Made by a program: the position numbers and the translations under genes. A stretch of DNA of 64,000 nucleotides from the NCBI GenBank assembly GCA_947305705.1, contig CAMZEB010000002.1, positions 1 to 64,000 of the forward strand, written 5' to 3'. This document shows, piece after piece, positions 34,714-43,729 of this stretch. Within the stretch, counting starts at the first letter, position 1; every line of letters begins with the position of its first letter. The stretch is from an uncultured Candidatus Saccharibacteria bacterium. GTDB lineage: Bacteria; Patescibacteriota; Saccharimonadia; Saccharimonadales; Saccharimonadaceae. The notes beneath the pieces were generated by a model. It saw only the letters and a program-made list of their open reading frames with translations, did not search any database and was not told the origin of the DNA.

Positions 34714-37700
34714 CTATAAAAAAAATAATACTTCCCTCCATATTAATAGCCTGTTTCATTGCGCTAGTTTTTTCATCAATTGCTAATGCGAGCGGCTGGA
34801 TGGGTGAAGGCGAAGCTAACATGGGTAACGACAGTGATTATAATCCTAGTGGTGGAGGCGGAGGCGGAAGCGGTTGCACTGAAAAGGATGGCGCATTATG
34901 TAGCGGTTGGTCTTGGATATATTACAAATTTGTCGGAACACCCACCGACAAAAATAATCTCAAAAATCTCAATTTCCAATTTACTCCAGAAATTAACAAA
35001 GGAAACCCGCGCCTCAATAGCGACTGGAGCTATGCTGTTGGTGTTTATCAGATCGGCGACAGTACGGAAAATTGCGCCGATTATGGCGGTTTTTGGCACC
35101 GAGGAGAAAACTATACAACTAACGTAGAACTACCAAAACATCCAGGATACTATCTTTGGTCGTCGGAATATACAGCATCTAAGGAATATGGAAGAATGAG
35201 CGATCTATCATTCTTAATATTTCCTGGAATTACAAATTATGGTACACACGCAAATATCAACGATGCATGGAGAGCTTCGCATAACTACTTAATTAACGCA
35301 AACAGCACAAACGGAAGATATGCCTACTCGATCGGCGCAAAACATCTCGGTCACTACAAAACAGCAGTCGGAGCGAAAGCTAATTTAGCCAATCAAAAAA
35401 CTGTAAATAACACTAGTCTCATTAATACAAGCGCAACAGGAAACGACGAGAAAGCTCATACTTTATACTATAGAATGCCTAGTAGTAGTTTTGTTGGGCA
35501 ATGGCCTGGCCCACACGATGATTACGGCTGGCGCCAAGCATACAGAGCGACTATGTCATTGCCTGAAAGCGCCGGCACTAATTCAGACGAAGACGTATTT
35601 AAATATTTCAGCGATACCTACAAGCGCATTACGGGAAATGATTACGATGATCCCGATGACACCGAACGAATACCAGATAAATATTATGGCTTCTGCTCAA
35701 GCGACCCCAATGAAACAAAAAAACAAGCTAATTTCGAAGGCGAAACGACAATATATACCGACAATAATTATACTGGCTCAAATAATAAGTATAATAAAAG
35801 CAGCTATAATATAAAAATAAACCATAAGATAACACGAGTAAGCGGCGAGGAATTCCAGGCCGCAAATAATTATGAGACGCATCCTACTATGGGAGTAGGG
35901 AAAGAAAGTAGCGGAAATACCCAAAAGCCTAAAGCTACCATAACGACTAGTGACTCTGTCAAATCCGGCACTATTAACCCTGGGCAAACAGTTAGTTTTT
36001 GTAGTTATTTAACATTTGACAACATTGTATATTCAAACGGCACCGCAGAGCATAATGGAAAAACCAATCAACAATGTGTAACCATCACTCGACCACCAAT
36101 CTTATACAGCGGCTCTATCACTGCCAACGTCAAAGCAAAAAACAATGGCGGAAGCTTCGAAAATATGTCAGTATCCGCAACAAATAACACCATCACCCTA
36201 ACCGATAGCTATAATGGCGAATACGAAATAAAATTCACAGGCAACATTAAACGCACTGGAGACGAGGCGGGCCAAACATATGCGACAAGCTATTGGGCCA
36301 AAGCCGACGATAATTATACAGAAAAAGAGGGAAACAGTAGCCTCACGTGGTCGGAAGAAAAAACGAATGCTCTCGAAAATGGTAAAAGTCAGAATGTATT
36401 TACGGTTAAGTACACAGGAAGCCTGAACTACGGCGAATCAGTTAAGAAATGCACTAATTTAGAATACATAAACAAACAAGCATCTGGCGGCCAAAGAACT
36501 AAGGCAACCAATTCCGAATATTGCATCACTATCATCAGGCCAAAGCAGAAATGCGCCATCGATGGCAAAACCGAGTTTGGCGCAAACGACGGCGAAAACA
36601 TCGGCCGCGTCGGTGCAATCATTAACCCAAGCAGTAGCAACACGAGTTATCTATGGACCCCAGTAATCAATAGCGCCGAGAAAGTCTATACAGAAAGCGG
36701 AACAAGCAATTATTCAGCATTCTTCACGCAGAATAATAACAAAAATTACTGGGCAAAACCAGGCGACAATATTCGTTTTAGCTTCGAAGCTTGCGCAGGT
36801 GCATTCTATGTTATCGAAAATAATAGCTCTATAAGTGGCGGCACCCACTATGCAGCAAGTGGTAGCCTCATTCGCAACTATGCAGCTGCAGGGCAAACAG
36901 AAGTATTCTATAAACGCAACGCAAACGGTACCGACAACGACAATACGAACGCCACCGAGGATAAATCCAACGGCTTCCTATTTATTCCAGACAATTCAAA
37001 TTCGTTATGGGCCACAACCGTTGCTGGTATTGCGAAATACCGTGAGGGCGACAGTATGAAAAATCAATCCTACAAAAACCCAGTCGCAACCACGGACCTA
37101 ACAGGCATCAAAAATAACACGTCGATCCCTTATGCGACATGGACTACTGGATATAATGGCAACAATAAGCCAAAAAGCGGTTTTCTCAGTAACGAAAGCA
37201 ACAATATCGTAGCACAAATGTACGGCACTGACGCCGCCGCCACGCCATCACCTTCTTCATCCCACAAAATTTGCGGCACAAACGCAAAAAAATGCAGCCT
37301 CGGATACCAAGAGGTAGGAAGTAGAATCACTCAGACGCTCAGTTGGAACTATATGAAGATCACCAACGGGGAGAGCAATGTCGGAAAAAACAACTATAAG
37401 ACCCATAGTGCCACAGCCGCCGTCATGATTCCATACAATTATTTCCTTAAACCATACGTCAATAACGGCGCCGAAACCAGCACCAATGTTATATATCTCG
37501 GCGAAAACAGGGTGATGACCCCAGGAGTCCTCGTTATGCCAAGAGAGAACGCTTGGGTGGGGAATAACGGCACAACTTACGCCACCATCACAAAGCCTAC
37601 GACCGTAGAAGTACGCGCATATAATTTAAGAACCAACGAAACGCTCTACAGCGGAACATTCAATAATGTCCGCTTCAATAAAGACGGCAAATTAGGCATA

Positions 37701-39020
37701 GGCGATACTTCGCAGCTAATTGATGGGGATAGTTCTTTTAAGCCAGAAGGTGTAACTATCTACGCCGAAGATAACGGCAGAAATTACGTCGGCGATAAAA
37801 TCTGTACGAGCATCACAATATGGCCAATCGATAGCCACAATACATTTAATGATAGCAAGGTCTATGGCGCATATCAGTCGAATAAAAACATTACAAACAT
37901 GACAGCTATGCCAGCTCTAACTGATGCGTACGCTACCACCGGTGCCTATAAAGCTACCGCCACCTCATGCTCCACGATCGCCAAGCGCCCAACCATCAGC
38001 GTCGAATCCTCCAACGCCTACAGTGCCACAAAAATCACAACCGGCAAATACAACAAGGCCTTCAGTGATGGCAAGAAATACACCTTTGGTTCTTGGTCTG
38101 AATACGGTGTCTTCGCATCCGTAAATACAAAAGACACCTTCGTTTCCGGCGCCGCTATCGGATACCGAACAAATAATCCATATGGCAACAATAGCCTCAA
38201 TAGCCCTCGCGAAAATAATTCGGTTAATGTCGCAACCAGCACCAACAGCAATATTTGTACATTTATGACACAAACCTTCATCAACTCCGTAGATAATAAA
38301 TGCACGCCAGGCACGAACACTATCGGCAAGAGCTCCGCCGAGGAATTTGTCAATGACATCATTGATCGCTACGGCCGCAAAAACTATGGCGTCGCCGCCG
38401 GCAATAGTCTCAACAGCAATATGAACACAGAAGAATACCGCATAGAAAGCGGCAACAGCAACAGCCCAGTCGTCATTCGCGCCGATGGTAGCACTACTTT
38501 GTCTGGCATTCCAGCCATCAACGCTACCGAGGACAATCCTAATCCGAACCGCACCATCGTCTATAACATCAATGGCAACCTAAACATCACCGGCAACATT
38601 AACGACCAGAGAGGCGCCAACAAGACGAGCCTAAACGACATCACTGGCGTTGTCATTATTGCAAACCAGGTCAATATTGATGCCGCAGTAAACTACATTA
38701 ACGCAACGATTATCGCAAAAACATCCATAAATACCTGTTATTCAGACCAAGGGACAGTTATTAGTATCGGCACAAGCAAGGAAGACCGAGGCACCCTCAA
38801 TTCGGCAAGATGTTCCCAAACCCTCCAATTCGACGGCCCAGTCTTTGCCAAAAAAGTCATCTTGAACCGCACTGCCGGCGCTAATTACGGCAACGATTCC
38901 ATCAAGCGCGCCGAAATCTTCAACCTCAATATGGCCACTTACCTCTGGAGTTACTACCAAATGACAAATTACAGCCAAGCCATCACTACCTACTCCCGCG
39001 AGCTACCGAGCCGCTACTAA
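34710..39020 (+). CDS. giant exported surface protein
   Basis: A 1436-aa protein with a signal peptide (residues 1-27, ending ANA), a Gly-rich stretch (about 50-56), and a long Asn/Thr/Ser/Tyr-rich body. Two or more Cys-containing units resemble each other (about 400-460, ending QQCVTITRPP, and about 575-610, ending EYCITIIRPK). The last 150 residues contain NINGNLNITGNIN and ANQVNIDAAVNYINATIIA, a beta-solenoid-like pattern. There is no C-terminal TM or sorting motif. It is probably secreted or surface bound, perhaps held by the upstream membrane protein. No known family assigned. Confidence 0.72.
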   Translation: MTIKKIILPSILIACFIALVFSSIANASGWMGEGEANMGNDSDYNPSGGGGGGSGCTEKDGALCSGWSWIYYKFVGTPTDKNNLKNLNFQFTPEINKGNPRLNSDWSYAVGVYQIGDSTENCADYGGFWHRGENYTTNVELPKHPGYYLWSSEYTASKEYGRMSDLSFLIFPGITNYGTHANINDAWRASHNYLINANSTNGRYAYSIGAKHLGHYKTAVGAKANLANQKTVNNTSLINTSATGNDEKAHTLYYRMPSSSFVGQWPGPHDDYGWRQAYRATMSLPESAGTNSDEDVFKYFSDTYKRITGNDYDDPDDTERIPDKYYGFCSSDPNETKKQANFEGETTIYTDNNYTGSNNKYNKSSYNIKINHKITRVSGEEFQAANNYETHPTMGVGKESSGNTQKPKATITTSDSVKSGTINPGQTVSFCSYLTFDNIVYSNGTAEHNGKTNQQCVTITRPPILYSGSITANVKAKNNGGSFENMSVSATNNTITLTDSYNGEYEIKFTGNIKRTGDEAGQTYATSYWAKADDNYTEKEGNSSLTWSEEKTNALENGKSQNVFTVKYTGSLNYGESVKKCTNLEYINKQASGGQRTKATNSEYCITIIRPKQKCAIDGKTEFGANDGENIGRVGAIINPSSSNTSYLWTPVINSAEKVYTESGTSNYSAFFTQNNNKNYWAKPGDNIRFSFEACAGAFYVIENNSSISGGTHYAASGSLIRNYAAAGQTEVFYKRNANGTDNDNTNATEDKSNGFLFIPDNSNSLWATTVAGIAKYREGDSMKNQSYKNPVATTDLTGIKNNTSIPYATWTTGYNGNNKPKSGFLSNESNNIVAQMYGTDAAATPSPSSSHKICGTNAKKCSLGYQEVGSRITQTLSWNYMKITNGESNVGKNNYKTHSATAAVMIPYNYFLKPYVNNGAETSTNVIYLGENRVMTPGVLVMPRENAWVGNNGTTYATITKPTTVEVRAYNLRTNETLYSGTFNNVRFNKDGKLGIGDTSQLIDGDSSFKPEGVTIYAEDNGRNYVGDKICTSITIWPIDSHNTFNDSKVYGAYQSNKNITNMTAMPALTDAYATTGAYKATATSCSTIAKRPTISVESSNAYSATKITTGKYNKAFSDGKKYTFGSWSEYGVFASVNTKDTFVSGAAIGYRTNNPYGNNSLNSPRENNSVNVATSTNSNICTFMTQTFINSVDNKCTPGTNTIGKSSAEEFVNDIIDRYGRKNYGVAAGNSLNSNMNTEEYRIESGNSNSPVVIRADGSTTLSGIPAINATEDNPNPNRTIVYNINGNLNITGNINDQRGANKTSLNDITGVVIIANQVNIDAAVNYINATIIAKTSINTCYSDQGTVISIGTSKEDRGTLNSARCSQTLQFDGPVFAKKVILNRTAGANYGNDSIKRAEIFNLNMATYLWSYYQMTNYSQAITTYSRELPSRY

Positions 39021-39032
39021 GCATAAGTTCTA

Positions 39033-39061
39033 TTGACTTTTTAACCTATTTGTGCTATAAT
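39033..39061 (+). promoter_or_regulatory. promoter of the alarmone synthetase gene
   Basis: TTGACT (39033-39038), 17 bp, TATAAT (39056-39061). The leader of about 40 nt forms AGTATTGGC/GCC..AATACT and a hairpin that includes the SD. Confidence 0.88.
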
Positions 39062-39107
39062 AGCAGTATTGGCTTATGCCAAAATACTTTTCCAAGGGGA
39101 GGGGCAA

Positions 39108-39755
39108 ATGGACGAACCTTCAAAAGAACTCACAAAAGAAGAATTCGAGCGCTACTCTGTAATGTGCGGACTAGCAATCGACGAGGTGATGACTAGTATC
39201 AACAGTCTAAACGAAGAGGAGAAATACCTCAGAGGTAGGACCTTGTACGACGAGGCAAAAAACAGAGTAAAGACTTTCGAGTCGACGGCCACGAAGCTCG
39301 AGCAAAAAGGGCTTCCAAAGTCTATCGAAGCAGTTGAAAGTGGAATTCACGATGTCGCCGGAGTCCGTATCATCACGTTCACGATAAGTGATGTATATAA
39401 TCTTTATGAAATCCTCAGAAAACACCCTAAATTTGAGGAATATAAAGAGCCAAAAGACTACATCAAAGAGCCGAAAGAGAATGGCTACAGTAGCTTTCAT
39501 ATGTTTATCAAAGTGCGCATCTCGTTCGACGGAATGATTCGTTCTATTCCGGTCGAAATTCAGATTCGTACTTTGGTCATGGACGTATGGGCAAAAATTC
39601 ATCACAGACTCGTGTACCAGAACACTAAGAAAGCGCCAAATGTGTCTAGCGAAACCGAAAAGACACAGGAGTTTCTGAAGCGCGCAAAAGGCTTGCGCGA
39701 CTTCGACATCAAGATCAACGGTTGGGTACCGAAGAACACTAGCCGCCTCACTTGA
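39108..39755 (+). CDS. small alarmone synthetase (RelA/SpoT synthetase domain)
   Basis: A 215-aa protein with the ppGpp synthetase domain only: HDVAGVRI (about 81-88), DYIKEPKENGYSSFHM and VEIQIRTLVMDVWAKIHH, which carry the catalytic Asp/Glu and nucleotide-binding residues. No HD hydrolase, TGS or ACT domain. It would make (p)ppGpp from ATP and GDP/GTP. The start at 39108 follows AAGGGGAGGGG; an in-frame start at 39069 has no SD. The stop lies inside the terminator stem. Confidence 0.88.
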   Translation: MDEPSKELTKEEFERYSVMCGLAIDEVMTSINSLNEEEKYLRGRTLYDEAKNRVKTFESTATKLEQKGLPKSIEAVESGIHDVAGVRIITFTISDVYNLYEILRKHPKFEEYKEPKDYIKEPKENGYSSFHMFIKVRISFDGMIRSIPVEIQIRTLVMDVWAKIHHRLVYQNTKKAPNVSSETEKTQEFLKRAKGLRDFDIKINGWVPKNTSRLT

Positions 39756-39766
39756 GGCGGCTTTTT
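39741..39766 (+). terminator. terminator overlapping the synthetase stop codon
   Basis: A stem of about 9-10 bp (39741-39750 with 39753-39762) and five T residues; the TGA at 39753-39755 lies within the stem. Confidence 0.9.
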
Positions 39767-39769
39767 CAA

Positions 39770-39798
39770 TTGTCTAAACATAAAAATTATTGTATAAT
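39770..39798 (+). promoter_or_regulatory. promoter of stalk gene 2
   Basis: TTGTCT (39770-39775), 17 bp, TATAAT (39793-39798). The leader contains GCAGCA/TGCTGC and GAAAGGATGG, as in stalk gene 1. Confidence 0.72.
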
Positions 39799-39856
39799 AT
39801 AATTACCCTGTGCAGCAATCGTGCTGCAAGCTCATTGAAAGGATGGTGTGAAAAAA

Positions 39857-40894
39857 ATGAAGAAAAAATCATTTCCTGCTGCCGTCATTATCATCGCTGT
39901 ACTAAGCGCCGCCATAATATGTCTTGCATCCTGCGAGCACGAAAAAGCGGACAATGACGAATCCGTCAGCGCTAGTACAAACGAAGAAACGACAATCAGC
40001 AATCGAAAATCTAGTGCCGGCCCCGAAACAGCCGAGAGCTCGACGACCAAGGATTCGACAACCGAGGATTCGACATCCAAGGACCCGACGTCCAAAGATT
40101 CGACAACCGAAAGCTCCACGGCCAAAAAAACAACGCCAGCACCAGAGACTACCGAGGAGCCCTCGACGGAGCCTACAACTCCCGAGCCTACTGAGCCTAG
40201 CTCAGACGACCCGACCGAGCCAGAACAACCGACTTCGACCGAAGGCCAGCCCACGCAGCCGACCGAGCCAACTCCGACTCAACCCACGGCTCCGCCTACA
40301 ACTGAGCCGCCGAAGCCCACTCAACCTACGGTCCCGCCGACCCAGCCGACCGAGCCGACAATTCCGCCGACCCAGCCGACCGAGCCTACGGTTCCACCCA
40401 CGCAGCCTACAACCGAGCCGACTACTGAGCCTCCGAAGCCCACGCAGCCTACAACTGAACCGACCACTGAGCCACCGAAGCCCACGCAGCCCACGACCGA
40501 GCCGACTACTGAACCGACTCAGCCTACCACAGAGCCGCCGAAGCCGACCGAGCCGACCATAGATTTAGCGACAAGCGCAAATGCCGAGTACGAAATACTC
40601 AGGAAGAGCGCAAAGGTCAATGGCTTCAAGACTCAAGACGTAGTCACGATTAGGGATACCGGCACGCAGTACGGACTTCACTTTGTGGCCGACAATCTCC
40701 ATGGCTTAAACGATGGACATTACACAATTGAGCTCGTAGTAAAAGCTGAACTAGTTGACGGCAAAACAGTCGTCACAATTTGCCAGCAAGATCCAAACTG
40801 TAACGATCCTCACGATTACGACCAATATACCGTACCAATTGGCCGTTTCGACGTTGCAGATTTCTTCGAATCGTACGGCTCGTACGCTTTCTAA
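39857..40894 (+). CDS. type II membrane Pro/Thr-stalk surface protein 2
   Basis: A 345-aa paralogue of 32781-33812: a membrane segment near residues 6-22 (AAVIIIAVLSAAIICLASC), a Thr/Ser/Lys- then Pro/Thr-rich stalk (about 40-235, repeated TQPTEPT and TTEPPKPTQP units) and a head of about 110 residues (TQYGLHFVAD). The Cys at LASC could also be a lipobox, making it a lipoprotein. ATG 39857 is used; a GTG at 39848 is too close to the SD. Own promoter and terminator. Confidence 0.8.
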   Translation: MKKKSFPAAVIIIAVLSAAIICLASCEHEKADNDESVSASTNEETTISNRKSSAGPETAESSTTKDSTTEDSTSKDPTSKDSTTESSTAKKTTPAPETTEEPSTEPTTPEPTEPSSDDPTEPEQPTSTEGQPTQPTEPTPTQPTAPPTTEPPKPTQPTVPPTQPTEPTIPPTQPTEPTVPPTQPTTEPTTEPPKPTQPTTEPTTEPPKPTQPTTEPTTEPTQPTTEPPKPTEPTIDLATSANAEYEILRKSAKVNGFKTQDVVTIRDTGTQYGLHFVADNLHGLNDGHYTIELVVKAELVDGKTVVTICQQDPNCNDPHDYDQYTVPIGRFDVADFFESYGSYAF

Positions 40895-40908
40895 CAACAC
40901 ACCCCCAC

Positions 40909-40936
40909 AGCGTCGCTTCAACAGCGGCGCTTTTTC
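40909..40936 (+). terminator. terminator after stalk gene 2
   Basis: A 9-bp stem with one G-U pair (40909-40917 with 40923-40931) and a T5 run. Confidence 0.88.
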
Positions 40937-40965
40937 TAGCCAGAAAATATGTTATAATAACAGAT

Positions 40966-42411
40966 ATGAAAACCGTTACTCGTTTTGCGCCGTCGCCAAC
41001 CGGCTATATTCACATTGGCAACTTACGTTCCGCTATCTACCCATACCTCGTTGCGAAGCAAGAGCAGGGCACCTTCATTTTACGCATCGAAGATACCGAT
41101 CGCGCGCGTTACGTAGAAGGCGCAACCGAGCTCATCGAAGACACGATGAAATGGATCGGCCTCGATTGGGACGAAGGCCCAGAAAAAGGCGGCGAAAACG
41201 GCCCATATTTCCAAACTCAGCGCCGAGAAATCTACGTTAAATGGGCAAAGAAACTCATCGCTGCCGGCCGCGCTTACGCCGACCCAACTTCTAGTGAGCA
41301 AATTGCAAAATACCGCGAAGAAGCCAGCAAAAACAAGCAGGCCTTCCTTTACCGCAATTACCGCCCAGACAACACTCCAGAATGGGAACCAGGTATGCCA
41401 CTTCGTTTCAAAGCCAACCCAAAAACCCGCACCTACCACGACGAAGTTTTTGGCGATATGACGATGCTTCCAGAAACTCAAGACGATATTATTCTCATCA
41501 AAGCCGACGGTCTTCCGACCTATAATTTCGCCCACATCGTCGATGATGCCACGATGGGCGTCACCCATATCTTCCGCGGCCAAGAGTACCTGCCAAGTAT
41601 GGGCAACTATCTCGCAATCTATGAAGCCTTGGGCCTCAATACACCAAAGTTTGTCCACTTGCCACATATTCTCGCACCGAGCGGCAACAAAAAACTCGGC
41701 AAACGCGATGGCGCCAAATCCGCCGTCGATTACCGCGCCGACGGTATCTTGCCAGAAGCTATGCTAAACTTCCTCGCCTGCCTCGGCTGGAACGACGGCA
41801 CCGAAGACGAAATTTACAGCAAACAAGATTTAATCGAAAAGTTCAGCATCGACCGCATCCAGCACGCCGGCGCCCGCTATGACGAGCAGAAACTTATCTG
41901 GCTCAACGGCCAATGGATTCGCCGCCTCTTTGCCGAAGACGCGAAGGCGCTCTACAGCCGCACGAAAGATTTTTGGCCAGCAGAAGCCGACAGCTCCGAT
42001 AACGACTATAAGTTCAAAATTTTCAGCATCATTTACGACCGCCTCAAGACACTCGGCGACCTCAAAACGATGACGAATTATTTCTTCGCCGACCCAGCTG
42101 TAGATATGACGATGATCGAGTCTAACAAGGCTCTCAAAAAGCTCTCTGAACACGAAATCCAAGACATTCTCCGCCAAACCATCGACAAACTTCGCGATGT
42201 CGAAGATTGGACTGCAGAAAATCTCCAAAACGCCCTCAATGAACTTCTCGAATCTACCGGCCGCAAACCGGCCGAACTCTTCGGCCTTATCCGCCTCAGC
42301 GTCAGCTTCGCACCATTTAGCCCAGCCCTCCACGACACGCTTAGCGTCCTCGGCCGCGACCGCAGCCTCGCCCGCCTCAACGCCGTCATCACCGCCTACT
42401 CGCGCGATTAA
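40966..42411 (+). CDS. gltX: glutamyl-tRNA synthetase
   Basis: A 481-aa class I synthetase. The HIGH-type motif HIGN is at residues 16-19 (PSPTGYIHIGNLRSA) and the KMSKS-type motif KLGKR near 244. It charges tRNA-Glu (a tRNA-Glu gene is at 49253), and perhaps tRNA-Gln for GatCAB amidation. TATAAT (40953-40958) ends 7 nt before the ATG. Confidence 0.95.
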   Translation: MKTVTRFAPSPTGYIHIGNLRSAIYPYLVAKQEQGTFILRIEDTDRARYVEGATELIEDTMKWIGLDWDEGPEKGGENGPYFQTQRREIYVKWAKKLIAAGRAYADPTSSEQIAKYREEASKNKQAFLYRNYRPDNTPEWEPGMPLRFKANPKTRTYHDEVFGDMTMLPETQDDIILIKADGLPTYNFAHIVDDATMGVTHIFRGQEYLPSMGNYLAIYEALGLNTPKFVHLPHILAPSGNKKLGKRDGAKSAVDYRADGILPEAMLNFLACLGWNDGTEDEIYSKQDLIEKFSIDRIQHAGARYDEQKLIWLNGQWIRRLFAEDAKALYSRTKDFWPAEADSSDNDYKFKIFSIIYDRLKTLGDLKTMTNYFFADPAVDMTMIESNKALKKLSEHEIQDILRQTIDKLRDVEDWTAENLQNALNELLESTGRKPAELFGLIRLSVSFAPFSPALHDTLSVLGRDRSLARLNAVITAYSRD

Positions 42412-42444
42412 TCAGCCGCTGCCACCCCCCACACGCCTCCCAAC

Positions 42445-42472
42445 ACCCAACAAAGTGAACTTTGTTGGGTTG
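42445..42472 (+). terminator. hairpin after gltX, weak terminator
   Basis: A perfect 11-bp stem (42445-42455 with 42460-42470), but the following tract has few T residues. Confidence 0.5.
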
Positions 42473-42517
42473 CGCAAAAGGGAAATGCGCGAGACGCAAA
42501 AATGATATAATATAACC

Positions 42518-43714
42518 ATGAACGGCAAGCAACTCTACTACGGTAATATCAAAGCTCGCAGAAACAAAAAATCCAACAATAAGCTAGCCGACCTTTATCA
42601 AGAAAGCGAAGCAGCAGACAATTCTCTCGAAAGCCCAGTCATAGAAGAAAAACGACCACGCAAAAAAGGTCATAAGGGCATTTTTATCCTCATTTTCCTC
42701 CTGCTCGCAATCGCCGGCGGCTGCGTATGGTTCTTCTTGAGCGCCGAATCAAAAACGAACGAGCTAGACGCGCTCGCTAATAACGACGTCGCCCCAGACG
42801 AAATCTACTATTCGCCACTCACCGGCATCGAGACAAACAACAAAGCCGTCCTCACACAAGCCGCCACCTGTATTATGATCGAAAACAGCCCAGACGCCCG
42901 CCCACAATCCGGCCTCAACGAAGCCGGCGTCATCTACGAAGCAATCGCTGAAGGCGGCATCACACGTTTCCTCGCAATCTTCCAGGAAGCCAAGCCGAAC
43001 TACATCGGTCCAGTCCGCAGCGTTCGTATGACCTTCGCTGAACTTGCCAAGCCTTATCAATGCTCCATCGCTCACGTCGGTGGCAGCGACAACGCCCTTA
43101 GCCTAATTCGCAACAACCCAGAATTTCGCGACATCGATCAATTCTTCAACTCTAACTACTACTGGCGCATCCGCAGTCGCTACGCCCCACACAACGTCTA
43201 CACGCGCTTCAGTATGCTCGACGAACTAAACAACAAAAAAGGCTACACCTCTAGTAGTTTCAATGGCTTTGCCCGTACCAAACCAGACACAGCACCGGCC
43301 GTCCCAGATCAAAAAGCCAATAAAATCACCATTAATATGAGCAGCAACCTTTACAGCCCGGTTTACAATTATGACGCCAACACCAACAAATATCTCCGTT
43401 CCTATGTCCAAGGCGGCGTCCATTACAGTATGTACGAAGATGGCACAAAAGTTCAGAACTCGCCAGACGTCGTCATTGCTATGAAAGTCAATTCCATCAC
43501 TCGCAGCGGCACGCCGTATGCCGACTACGTCACGACCGGCTCTGGCGATGCAACCATTTTCCAAAACGGCGGCGTCATCGCAGCGCACTGGAGCAGGGAA
43601 AACGTCAATTCCGAGCTCAAATTTACCGACGCGAACGGCGAAGAAATCAAGCTCAACCGCGGCCAAACCTGGATTTCTCTTTACCCAAGCAACAAATCAG
43701 TATCTTGGGAATAG
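42518..43714 (+). CDS. DUF3048 (YerB-like) membrane-anchored protein
   Basis: A 398-aa protein: a cytoplasmic basic region (1-52), one TM helix (about 53-73), then the extracytoplasmic DUF3048 domain (SPLTGIETN, MIENSPDARPQSGLNEAGVIYE, GPVRSVR, ending GQTWISLYPSN). The family is widespread in monoderm bacteria; its role is unknown, probably in the envelope. TATAAT (42506-42511) ends 6 nt before the ATG. Confidence 0.87.
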   Translation: MNGKQLYYGNIKARRNKKSNNKLADLYQESEAADNSLESPVIEEKRPRKKGHKGIFILIFLLLAIAGGCVWFFLSAESKTNELDALANNDVAPDEIYYSPLTGIETNNKAVLTQAATCIMIENSPDARPQSGLNEAGVIYEAIAEGGITRFLAIFQEAKPNYIGPVRSVRMTFAELAKPYQCSIAHVGGSDNALSLIRNNPEFRDIDQFFNSNYYWRIRSRYAPHNVYTRFSMLDELNNKKGYTSSSFNGFARTKPDTAPAVPDQKANKITINMSSNLYSPVYNYDANTNKYLRSYVQGGVHYSMYEDGTKVQNSPDVVIAMKVNSITRSGTPYADYVTTGSGDATIFQNGGVIAAHWSRENVNSELKFTDANGEEIKLNRGQTWISLYPSNKSVSWE

Positions 43715-43729
43715 TGTTACAATAGAGAT

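Noticed and set aside
39848-39850. GTG start of stalk protein 2
   Set aside because: It lies only about 4 nt after the AAAGGA core; ATG 39857 gives an N-terminus like that of the paralogue.
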